NCBI GenBank assembly: GCA_025455945.1
Contig: JALOLN010000171.1
Location: forward strand, 1-5,035
Source of the DNA: Actinomycetes bacterium
GTDB taxonomy: Bacteria; Actinomycetota; Actinomycetes; Prado026
Reading direction: 5' to 3'
DNA: 5,035 bases
Numbering within the stretch: the stretch's first letter is position 1; the number at the start of each line of letters is the position of its first letter. Position numbers and translations under genes: made by a program. A model generated the notes under the pieces. It worked only from the letters and a program-made list of their open reading frames with translations, had not been told where the DNA came from and made no database searches. Shown in pieces: positions 1-5,035 of the stretch.

Positions 1-2
1 GC

Positions 3-29
3 TGAGGCGGCCGAGGCGGCTGGGGTGGC
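3..29. repeat. Short 9-bp tandem repeat, about three degenerate units
   Basis: Three consecutive 9-base units lie at 3-11 (TGAGGCGGC), 12-20 (CGAGGCGGC) and 21-29 (TGGGGTGGC). The first two differ at one position and the third is more degenerate. The array starts at the window edge and may be longer. A period of nine fits either a coding repeat or simple GC-rich slippage. One plus-strand reading gives an Ala/Glu repeat, and the minus-strand continuation past the nudC stop gives an Ala/Ser-rich stretch. No gene can be assigned to these 32 bases. Confidence 0.35.
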
Positions 30-32
30 GCC

Positions 33-989
33 TCACCAGAGGCGACCGGTGTCGTCCAGCGGCCCGCCGTACCAGTGCTCGACGAGCCGGCGCGCGATCG
101 AGACCGGCGGGGGCAGCAGCACGTCCCCCGCGCGGACGGCGTCCGCGAGGCCGGCGCGGTCGAACCACCGCGCCTCGGCGATCTCCTCACCGTCTGGCCG
201 CGGCACCGCCTGCGGGTCGACCGCACGGGCCGTGAACCCGAGCATCAGCGACGAGGGGAACGGCCACGGCTGGCTGCCCAGGTAGCGCACCCGGCCGACC
301 TCGAGCCCGGCCTCCTCGGCGACCTCCCGCACCACCGCCCGCTCGGCGGACTCCCCCGCCTCGACGAAGCCGGCCAGGGTCGAGAAGCGCCGCGGCGGCC
401 ACCGGGTGGCGTGGCCGAGCAGCGCCCGCTCCCCCGAGGCGTCGGTCACCAGGACGATGATCGCCGGGTCGGTGCGCGGGTAGTGCTCCGAGCCGTCGGC
501 CGGGCAGCGCCGGGCGAACCCGGCCTGCGCGAGCTCGGTCGGCGTCCCGCACCGGGGGCAGTGGACGTGGGTGGCGTGCCAGTTCGCCAGCGCGACGGCG
601 AGCACCAGCAGCCCGGCGTCCCGGTCGTCGAGCAGGGCACCCACCTCGCGCAGCCCCAGCGGGACCGCCGCCGACCCCAGCGGCGCCCGGAGCGGGCCGT
701 CCGTGCGCACGGCGAACCAGGCCCGACCGGCGTCGTCCACCCCCAGCAGGTAGCGCTCCCCGACCGGCGCCTCGGCCGGCGCGACCGCGACGAGCGCCGG
801 CCGGGAGTCCGCGCCGTCAGGGCCGTCGAGGCCGTCGACGAGAGCACGCCCGTCGGCGACCCGGATCACCCGGGTGCGGGGATCCGCCCAGGCGGCGGCC
901 AGCCACCCCTCGTCGGACCGGCGGCCGGCGGCCCGGTCGACCGTCGCCCGGGCCAGGGCCAGCAGGCCGTCCAGTGGCGCGGAGCTCAC
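33..989 (-). CDS. nudC: NAD(H) diphosphatase NudC (Nudix hydrolase with zinc ribbon)
   Basis: This cytoplasmic Nudix enzyme splits NAD(H) into NMN(H) and AMP. The E. coli family member also removes NAD caps from RNA. The 318-residue product shows the expected order: an N-terminal NudC domain (about 1-135), a zinc-ribbon-like segment (C144, C147, C162), then the Nudix domain (about 172-305). The Nudix box is complete, running from G207 through E213 to R221-E222 and E225-E226, followed by G228-L229. The family signature SQPWPFPSS is at 239-247 and separates NudC from other Nudix enzymes. The position of the fourth zinc cysteine is Asp165, so the metal site is incomplete; H169 might substitute. 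I chose the GTG at 989 because the frame runs open further upstream only as antisense to deoD, and because a TAGGGT box sits 7 bases before it, as in a leaderless start. It is divergent from deoD. The length is normal for the family. Confidence 0.93.
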   Translation of the reverse strand: MSSAPLDGLLALARATVDRAAGRRSDEGWLAAAWADPRTRVIRVADGRALVDGLDGPDGADSRPALVAVAPAEAPVGERYLLGVDDAGRAWFAVRTDGPLRAPLGSAAVPLGLREVGALLDDRDAGLLVLAVALANWHATHVHCPRCGTPTELAQAGFARRCPADGSEHYPRTDPAIIVLVTDASGERALLGHATRWPPRRFSTLAGFVEAGESAERAVVREVAEEAGLEVGRVRYLGSQPWPFPSSLMLGFTARAVDPQAVPRPDGEEIAEARWFDRAGLADAVRAGDVLLPPPVSIARRLVEHWYGGPLDDTGRLW

Positions 990-996
990 GTCGCCG

Positions 997-1002
997 ACCC
1001 TA
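997..1002 (-). promoter_or_regulatory. Candidate -10 box of nudC promoter (leaderless)
   Basis: Read on the minus strand this is TAGGGT, a match to the actinobacterial SigA-type -10 pattern TANNNT. Seven bases separate it from the GTG at 989, so transcription would begin at or next to the start codon, giving a leaderless mRNA. No good TTGACA-like -35 is visible. At 17-bp spacing the -35 position falls on the mirror-image box at 1020-1025. The AGGG within it could instead act as a weak ribosome site. Confidence 0.5.
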
Positions 1003-1019
1003 CGACCCGCCCCCGGCCG

Positions 1020-1025
1020 TAGGGT
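1020..1025 (+). promoter_or_regulatory. Candidate -10 box of deoD promoter (leaderless)
   Basis: TAGGGT fits TANNNT and lies exactly six bases before the ATG at 1032. That is the spacing expected when the A of the start codon is the first transcribed base. No convincing -35 hexamer is seen 17 bases upstream, where the nudC box lies. The AGGG at 1021-1024 could alternatively serve as a weak Shine-Dalgarno with 7-base spacing. Confidence 0.55.
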
Positions 1026-1031
1026 GCGGCT

Positions 1032-1733
1032 ATGAGCACCCACATCGGAGCCCGGCCCGGCGACATCGCCGAGCGCGTCCTCATGCCCGGCGACCCCCTG
1101 CGCGCCCAGTGGGTGGCCGAGACGTTCCTCACCGACGCCGTCCGCTACAACGAGGTGCGCGGGATGTTCGGCTACACGGGCACCTGGCGCGGTGAGCGGG
1201 TCTCCGTCCAGGGCCACGGCATGGGCATCCCCTCGGTCTCGATCTACGCGCACGAGCTGTTCGCCGAGTACGGGGTGAAGACCGCCATCCGCATCGGCAC
1301 CTGCGGAGCGCTGCGCGAGGACGTCCGGGTCCGCGACGTCATCCTGGCGATCTCCGCGGCCAGCGACAGCGCCACCAACCGGCGCCGCTTCCCCGGCATC
1401 GACTTCGCCCCCTCGGCGGACTTCGGGCTGCTGTCGACGGCGCACCGGCTGGCCGGCGAGACCGGGCTGCACGTCCACGTCGGACAGGTGTTCAGCGCCG
1501 ACCTCTTCTACGGGGACCTGTCGGCCACGCTGGCGCTGGCGGACTGGGGCGTCCTGGCCGTGGAGATGGAGGCGTCGGCCCTGTACACCATCGCGGCCCA
1601 GTTCGGCGTGCGGGCGCTCACCGTGCTCACCGTCTCCGACCATCTGGTGACCCGCGAGGAGACCTCGGCGGAGGAGCGCCAGACGACGTTCTCGGAGATG
1701 GTGCAGCTGGCCCTCGACACTGCCGTCGCCTGA
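1032..1733 (+). CDS. deoD: Purine nucleoside phosphorylase, DeoD (hexameric) type
   Basis: This cytoplasmic salvage enzyme carries out reversible phosphorolysis of purine (deoxy)nucleosides to free base and (deoxy)ribose-1-phosphate. The 233-residue product aligns along its whole length with E. coli DeoD as I remember it. Family landmarks are H4, the MPGDPLRA stretch with G20 and R24, R43, the GHGMGIPS segment at 61-68, R87 in RIGTCGA, F159 in FSADLFY, the VEMEA ribose-site motif at 177-181, and S202-D203 with R216 (equivalent to catalytic Asp204 and Arg217 in E. coli numbering). The phosphate-site Ser90 of E. coli is Thr here, a conservative change. The ATG at 1032 matches the family N-terminus (MSTHIGA). 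The gene is first of a probable plus-strand operon, 17 bases ahead of the EEP-family gene, and divergent from nudC. It is complete and typical in length. Confidence 0.95.
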   Translation: MSTHIGARPGDIAERVLMPGDPLRAQWVAETFLTDAVRYNEVRGMFGYTGTWRGERVSVQGHGMGIPSVSIYAHELFAEYGVKTAIRIGTCGALREDVRVRDVILAISAASDSATNRRRFPGIDFAPSADFGLLSTAHRLAGETGLHVHVGQVFSADLFYGDLSATLALADWGVLAVEMEASALYTIAAQFGVRALTVLTVSDHLVTREETSAEERQTTFSEMVQLALDTAVA

Positions 1734-1750
1734 CCGGACCCCAGCCCACG

Positions 1751-2635
1751 GTGCCCGAGCTGCGCGTCGCGACGTTCAACCTGCTGCACGGGCGGTCGGT
1801 GCACGACGGCGTGGCCGAGCCCGAGCGGCTGCGTGCCGCCGCCGAGCTGCTCGACGCGGACGTCGTCGGCCTGCAGGAGGTCGACCACGCGCAGCCCCGC
1901 TCCGGGGAGGTCCGCCAGACCGCGCTGGTCGCCGACGCCCTCGGCGCCCCGCAGTGGAGGTTCGTCCCGTCGGTCCACGGCACCCCCGGTCCCACGGTGG
2001 ACTGGACGCCGGCCAGCGAGGACGACGGCGCCGCACTGACCGGCCCGGCGTACGGCGTGGGGTTGGTGTCCCGGCTGCCGGTGCGGCTCTGGCGGGTCAC
2101 CCGGTTCCCCGCGGCCCGGCTCCGCCTGCCGCTGCTGGTGCCCACCGAGGAGGGCCGGCCTCGTCTCATGCGGATCCCCGACGAGCCTCGGGTCGCGGTC
2201 GCTGCCGTGCTGGAGGCCCCCGGGGGCCCGCTGACGGTCGCAACCGCGCACCTGTCGTTCGTGCCCGGGGTCAACGTCCGGCAGCTGCGGGCGCTCGTGC
2301 GCTGGCTGGCGGACCTGCCCCGGCCGCTGCTCGTCGTGGGTGACCTCAACCTGCCGGGGTCGGTGCCCCGCCGGGTGACCGGCTGGACGCCGCTGGCGGT
2401 CGCGGCGACCTACCCGTCCTGGCGGCCGCGGGTGCAGTTCGACCACGTGCTCGCCGAAGGGGTACCCCCGGACCGGGTGCGCGGCGCCCACGTGCTGCCG
2501 CTGCCCGTGAGCGACCACTGCGCGCTCGCGGTGGACCTCGACCTCGACGAGCTGCTCGGCCCCCGCGGGGAGGCCGACCCGGGCTACCGACGGGGCCCGG
2601 CGGGGCCTAGCCTCGGAGGTGTGCCGAGGAGGTGA
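1751..2635 (+). CDS. Endonuclease/exonuclease/phosphatase (EEP, DNase I-like) family hydrolase
   Basis: This is a metal-dependent phosphoester hydrolase of the EEP fold, the family of DNase I, exonuclease III and inositol-phosphatase-type enzymes. The 294-residue product shows the family motifs in order: N10 in ATFNLLHG, E43 in LQEVD (metal ligand), H167 in ATAHLSF, D198 and N200 in VVGDLN, D231-H232 in QFDHVLA, and S254-D255-H256 (catalytic His) near the end of the domain. There is no signal peptide or membrane segment, because the first strand starts at residue 4; it is probably cytoplasmic. The GTG at 1751 is chosen because homologous sequence begins at once. No clear ribosome site precedes it, so translation may be coupled to deoD. 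After about residue 267 a Gly/Pro/Arg-rich tail follows whose DNA also holds signals for the next gene. The substrate is unknown: DNA, RNA, phospholipid or small phosphoesters are all possible. Confidence 0.85.
   Translation: MPELRVATFNLLHGRSVHDGVAEPERLRAAAELLDADVVGLQEVDHAQPRSGEVRQTALVADALGAPQWRFVPSVHGTPGPTVDWTPASEDDGAALTGPAYGVGLVSRLPVRLWRVTRFPAARLRLPLLVPTEEGRPRLMRIPDEPRVAVAAVLEAPGGPLTVATAHLSFVPGVNVRQLRALVRWLADLPRPLLVVGDLNLPGSVPRRVTGWTPLAVAATYPSWRPRVQFDHVLAEGVPPDRVRGAHVLPLPVSDHCALAVDLDLDELLGPRGEADPGYRRGPAGPSLGGVPRR
2608..2613 (+). promoter_or_regulatory. Possible internal -10 box for the UspA-like gene
   Basis: TAGCCT (TANNNT) lies inside the 3' end of the EEP gene. Transcription would start near 2620, leaving a leader of about 20 bases that still includes the AGGAGG ribosome site at 2627-2632. 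No convincing -35 is visible and the hexamer is common by chance, so this is only a candidate. Confidence 0.3.
2611..2632 (+). promoter_or_regulatory. Strong ribosome site with overlapping hairpin before the UspA-like gene
   Basis: AGGAGG at 2627-2632 is a full Shine-Dalgarno match, 8 bases before the ATG at 2641, and it decides that start over the in-frame GTG at 2632. CCTCGG (2611-2616) can pair with CCGAGG (2624-2629) around a 7-base loop, which would bury the first three bases of the ribosome site. The EEP stop codon TGA (2633-2635) directly follows the site, so ribosomes finishing the upstream gene would open the hairpin. Confidence 0.6.
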
Positions 2636-2640
2636 CGACG

Positions 2641-3093
2641 ATGATCACCTACGTCGTCGTGGCCAACCAGACGCTGGGAGGCGAGCCGCTCAACGCGAAG
2701 CTCGCCGAGCTCGTCGCGGATGGGCCGTGTGCTCTCCACCTGGTCGCACCGGCGACCAAGACCGAGGGCGAGAAGCAGTGGGACTACCCCGTGGGCGACC
2801 GGACGGGGCCCAACGCCGCCACCTTGGCCCATGCCCTGGCGAGCGGCCGGCTGCAGCAGGAGCTGGCCAGGCTGCGGGCGGCCGGGGTCGAGGTGGACGG
2901 TGAGGTGGTCGACCACGACCCGGTGGCACGGGTGCGCGAGCTCGTCGCCGGCGGCGACGTCGCCGCCGTGGTCGTGTGCACGCTGCCCGCGCACCTGTCC
3001 CGCTGGCTGCGCACCGATCTCCCGCACCGGATCAGCCGGGCGGTCAGCGTCCCGGTGATCCACGTCGAGGGCGCCGCCGGCCCCTCGCTGTGA
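2641..3093 (+). CDS. Small universal-stress-protein-like (UspA/HUP-fold) protein, function unknown
   Basis: This 150-residue cytoplasmic protein has an alternating strand-helix pattern. It starts with the hydrophobic strand ITYVVVANQ (2-10), then a helix about 15-27, the strand ALHLVAP (31-37), a long helix about 60-82, a second half with VEVDGEVVD (83-91), the strand AAVVVCTLP (108-116), and a final VPVIHVEG strand (137-144). This resembles UspA-like Rossmann-type domains. A conserved-looking segment at 113-130 (TLP, then SRWL, DLPHR) recalls an actinobacterial hypothetical family with TLP-SRWL-LP motifs. The classical Usp ATP-binding G-2X-G-9X-G(S/T) pattern is absent, so nucleotide binding is doubtful. 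The ATG at 2641 is supported by AGGAGG 8 bases upstream and a natural N-terminus; a GTG at 2632 overlapping the EEP stop is the alternative. It is last in the plus-strand operon and convergent with the adnB-like gene. Being a gene is secure, its role is not. Confidence 0.8.
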   Translation: MITYVVVANQTLGGEPLNAKLAELVADGPCALHLVAPATKTEGEKQWDYPVGDRTGPNAATLAHALASGRLQQELARLRAAGVEVDGEVVDHDPVARVRELVAGGDVAAVVVCTLPAHLSRWLRTDLPHRISRAVSVPVIHVEGAAGPSL

Positions 3094-3104
3094 CCCGCCG
3101 GCGG
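3074..3104. terminator. GC hairpin at the convergent gene junction, possible bidirectional terminator
   Basis: CCGCCGGC (3074-3081) pairs perfectly with GCCGGCGG (3097-3104), an 8-bp stem with a 15-base loop that contains the stop codon of the UspA-like gene (3091-3093). It lies just beyond the stop of the convergent adnB-like gene at 3122. There is no T-run on either side, so it is not a classical intrinsic terminator. In a GC-rich genome such stems also arise by chance. Confidence 0.3.
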
Positions 3105-3121
3105 ATCCACGCGCGGGGGAC

Positions 3122-5035
3122 TCAGCCCACCGTCAGCAGCCGTTCGAGCTCGGCGCCGCTGAGCAGGTCGCCCGGCCTGCTCACCTGCCCGCTGGCGACG
3201 TAGTAGAAGCCGGCACCGACGCGGCTCTCCGCCACCCCGGCGATCCGCGCCCAGGCCGTGCGGTACACCGCCAGCTGCACCGGGTCGGCCGGGGTGCGGC
3301 CGGTCTTCCAGTCGATGACGTCGTAGCCGCCGTCCGGCGTCCGGTACACCGCGTCGATCCGGCCCCGGACCACCCGACCCCCGAGCACGAGCTGGAACGG
3401 CGCCTCCACGCGGTGCGGGACCACCCCCGCGAACGGCCCGGCGAGGAAGGCGGCCTGCAGCGCTCGCATCGACTCGTCGGGGACGAGGTCGTCGTCAGCG
3501 GCCCCCTCGAGGTCGGCGCGGTCCAGCAACGGCCGCTGGCCGAACTGCGCGTCGACCCACGCGTGGAACCGGGTGCCGCGGAGGGCCGCCGGTGCGGGTG
3601 GGCGGGGCATCGGCCGGGCCAGGTCGCGGGCCAGGCCGTCCGGGTCGCGGGCCAGCCGGACCAGGGCGGACGCCGACAGCGACGCCGGCAGCGGCACGTC
3701 GAGCTCCACCCGGTGCGCCCGGCGCGCCTCCTCCAGCAGCGCCGTGAGGTCGCGGTCCCAGTGCGCGAGCCGGTCCGCCTCCGACGGATCAAGGGCCGGC
3801 TCGGCACCGGGGGCGGCCGGGCCGCGGGCGAGGGCGGCGCGCACGAGGTCGGCGGCCTCGCGGCGGGCGGCGAGCGGCTCGGCCGCCAGCGGCACCGGCC
3901 ACACCCGCTGCTCGACCTCGGCCAGGTGCGGGTTGGTGTCCTCCGCCGGCTCGGGCGCCCACTGCGCAACAGTGCCCGCCCCGGTCTCGCAGTGCCGGCG
4001 GACGGTCTCCAGGTACGCCGACGGCCCACGCCGCTTCTTCTGCGTCGGCCCCCACCAGTGCGACGACGCGATGAGCACCGACTTCGCCCGGGTGACGGCG
4101 ACGTAGCCGAGCCGCAGCTCCTCGCGGGCGTCGATGGCCCGCATGCCGTCGTCGAAGGCGTCGAGCCCCTTCGTCGTCCACGCCGCCACCACGGGGAAGT
4201 CGGCGGCGTCGCCGCGCAGTGAGGTGGGCAGCGTCGCGGCGGACGACGTCCAGCGGGATCGGCCGCGGCCGGCCGGGAAGACCTCCGCGGTGAGGTTGGG
4301 CAGCACGACGACCGGCCACTCCAGGCCCTTCGCCTTGTGGACGGTGAGCAGCTTGACGCTGTCGCCCGCGGACGGCGCGGCGGTGTCCAGGCCGCGGTCG
4401 AACTCCTCGGCGGCCCGCAGGAACGTCAGGAAGGCCCGCACGCTGGGGTCACCGTCGAGGTCGGCGAAGGCGGCCGCGTGGTCGAGGAAAGCCACCAGCG
4501 CGTCGGAGCGGCGCGTCCTCGGCGCGTACGGCGCGGCACCCACCTCGACGTCGAGTCCGGTGGTGGCGAGCACGCGGTGCAGCAGGTCGAGCAGCGGCTC
4601 CCCGACGTGGCGGCGCAGGTCGCGCAGCTCCCCGGCCAGGCGGGCGAACCGCTCCCGGGCAGCGGTGGAGTACCCCAGCCCACCGGGACGCTCCAGCGCC
4701 TCGGCCAGCGAGACCACCTCGGCCGGGTCGACCCCCTCCACGGCGGCCCGCAGCAGCCCCTCGACGTCCCCGGGCTGTGCCGCTCCCTCGGAGCGGACCA
4801 GGTCGGCGGCCCGGCTCCCGAGCAGGGCGAGGTCCCGTGGCCCGATCCGCCACCGTGGCCCGGCGAGCAGCCGGACCAGCGCCGCATTCGCGGTCGGGTC
4901 GTCGAGCACCTCCAGGGTGGCCACCAGGTCCGCCACCTCGGGCAGCGCCAGCAACCCCCCGAGGCCCACGACCTCGACGGGGACGCCCCTGTCGACCAGG
5001 GCGTCGTGGAAGGCGGGGAAGTCGCTGCGCACCCG
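3122..5035 (-). CDS. adnB: AdnB-like UvrD/RecB-family helicase-nuclease, C-terminal part (5' end outside window)
   Basis: This looks like a subunit of the AdnAB motor-nuclease, which unwinds and resects double-strand-break ends before recombination. Only the last 637 residues are visible; the Walker A/B half lies beyond 5035. Counting visible residues from the edge codon, there is a 2A/2B-type region starting VEVVGLGGLL (about 20-29) and WRIGPRDL (62-69). Next come helicase motif V, VKLLTVHKAKGLEWPVV (227-243), and motif VI with GYVAVTRAK (310-318). A Pro/Ala-rich linker around 403-417 leads to a RecB-type nuclease domain with H491 (GTRFHAWVD), D561 (GRIDAVY), D575-W-K577 (VIDWKTG) and Q587 (QLAVYR). 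The nuclease residues look intact. Only one cysteine is visible, so no AddB-style Fe-S cluster is seen here. AdnB rather than AdnA is inferred because adnB is the subunit on the nudC side in mycobacteria; the family assignment is firmer than the subunit name. Confidence 0.88.
   Translation of the reverse strand, partial: RVRSDFPAFHDALVDRGVPVEVVGLGGLLALPEVADLVATLEVLDDPTANAALVRLLAGPRWRIGPRDLALLGSRAADLVRSEGAAQPGDVEGLLRAAVEGVDPAEVVSLAEALERPGGLGYSTAARERFARLAGELRDLRRHVGEPLLDLLHRVLATTGLDVEVGAAPYAPRTRRSDALVAFLDHAAAFADLDGDPSVRAFLTFLRAAEEFDRGLDTAAPSAGDSVKLLTVHKAKGLEWPVVVLPNLTAEVFPAGRGRSRWTSSAATLPTSLRGDAADFPVVAAWTTKGLDAFDDGMRAIDAREELRLGYVAVTRAKSVLIASSHWWGPTQKKRRGPSAYLETVRRHCETGAGTVAQWAPEPAEDTNPHLAEVEQRVWPVPLAAEPLAARREAADLVRAALARGPAAPGAEPALDPSEADRLAHWDRDLTALLEEARRAHRVELDVPLPASLSASALVRLARDPDGLARDLARPMPRPPAPAALRGTRFHAWVDAQFGQRPLLDRADLEGAADDDLVPDESMRALQAAFLAGPFAGVVPHRVEAPFQLVLGGRVVRGRIDAVYRTPDGGYDVIDWKTGRTPADPVQLAVYRTAWARIAGVAESRVGAGFYYVASGQVSRPGDLLSGAELERLLTVG

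Larger units (their letters stand above)
997..1025. repeat. Inverted repeat in the nudC-deoD intergenic region
   Basis: Perfect 8-base arms ACCCTACG (997-1004) and CGTAGGGT (1018-1025) flank a 13-base GC-rich centre. The arms contain the two opposing candidate -10 boxes, so the symmetry may be that of two promoters. A dimeric regulator's operator is the alternative reading. The whole divergent gap is only 42 bases (990-1031). Confidence 0.6.

Noticed and set aside
1..36. Possible start of another minus-strand gene: GTG at 36-34 overlapping the nudC stop as GTGA
   Set aside because: Only 12 codons are visible, with no ribosome site and no recognisable N-terminus. A uvrD2- or mycoredoxin-type neighbour is expected nearby from other actinobacteria but cannot be supported here.
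75..1022. Long plus-strand open frame of 315 codons opposite nudC
   Set aside because: It is rich in Arg, Pro and Gly with no domain pattern, and lies opposite a gene with clear catalytic motifs. It is a GC-driven shadow.
990..1643. Upstream extension of the nudC reading frame (218 further codons on the minus strand)
   Set aside because: It is antisense to deoD, low-complexity in composition and unrelated to the NudC family. High GC keeps such frames open. The family N-terminus begins at the GTG at 989.
1508..2518. Long minus-strand open frame of 336 codons opposite deoD and the EEP gene
   Set aside because: It spans two well-supported genes and their junction, and its composition is the typical His/Arg/Gly/Pro-rich shadow.
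2632..2640. GTG start at 2632 for the UspA-like gene, giving a 4-base overlap with the EEP stop
   Set aside because: The AGGAGG would then overlap the start codon itself, while it is ideally placed for the ATG at 2641. The only other purine run, GGAGG at 2615-2619, is 12 bases from the GTG.
3413..4222. Plus-strand open frames (269 and 177 codons) opposite the adnB-like gene
   Set aside because: They lie opposite helicase and nuclease motifs, have Arg/Gly-rich composition and no recognisable domain.
4480..4500. Short purine stretch (GAGGAAAG) within the adnB-like gene as a possible regulatory site
   Set aside because: It lies inside coding sequence for the helicase on the other strand, with no start codon that would give a plausible protein.

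Overview
The window is very GC-rich, with G or C at nearly every third codon position. It uses GTG starts and has mycobacterial-type TANNNT -10 boxes. Together with an AdnB-type helicase-nuclease and a NudC, this points to a high-GC actinobacterium. A soil actinomycete of the Geodermatophilaceae type is a plausible guess, but the sequence alone does not prove it.

Layout from left to right. Bases 1-32 hold a short 9-bp tandem repeat downstream of nudC. nudC (NAD(H) diphosphatase, minus strand) occupies 33-989. A 42-bp divergent intergenic gap (990-1031) carries two mirror-image TAGGGT boxes, one facing each gene. On the plus strand follow deoD (hexameric-type purine nucleoside phosphorylase, 1032-1733), an endonuclease/exonuclease/phosphatase-fold hydrolase (1751-2635) and a small UspA-like protein (2641-3093). 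The three are tightly packed, with gaps of 17 and 5 bp, and probably form one transcription unit. The last gene also has a strong AGGAGG ribosome site and a possible internal promoter. A convergent junction (3094-3121) with a GC hairpin separates them from the C-terminal 637 codons of an AdnB-like UvrD/RecB-type helicase-nuclease on the minus strand (3122 to beyond 5035).

How the genes fit together. AdnB acts with AdnA in double-strand-break end resection. In mycobacteria adnA-adnB and nudC lie close together on the same strand, so the outer two genes look like remnants of that arrangement, with the plus-strand trio set between them. NudC (NAD(H) to NMN(H) plus AMP) and DeoD (phosphorolysis of purine nucleosides) both belong to nucleotide and nucleoside turnover and share one compact control region. 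The EEP hydrolase could be a phosphodiesterase or phosphatase in the same theme, but its substrate cannot be read from sequence.

I found no RNA gene, CRISPR array, insertion sequence, phage gene or clearly novel multi-gene system. The most interesting signals are the symmetric divergent promoter region, the hairpin over the ribosome site of the small UspA-like gene, and that poorly characterised protein itself.
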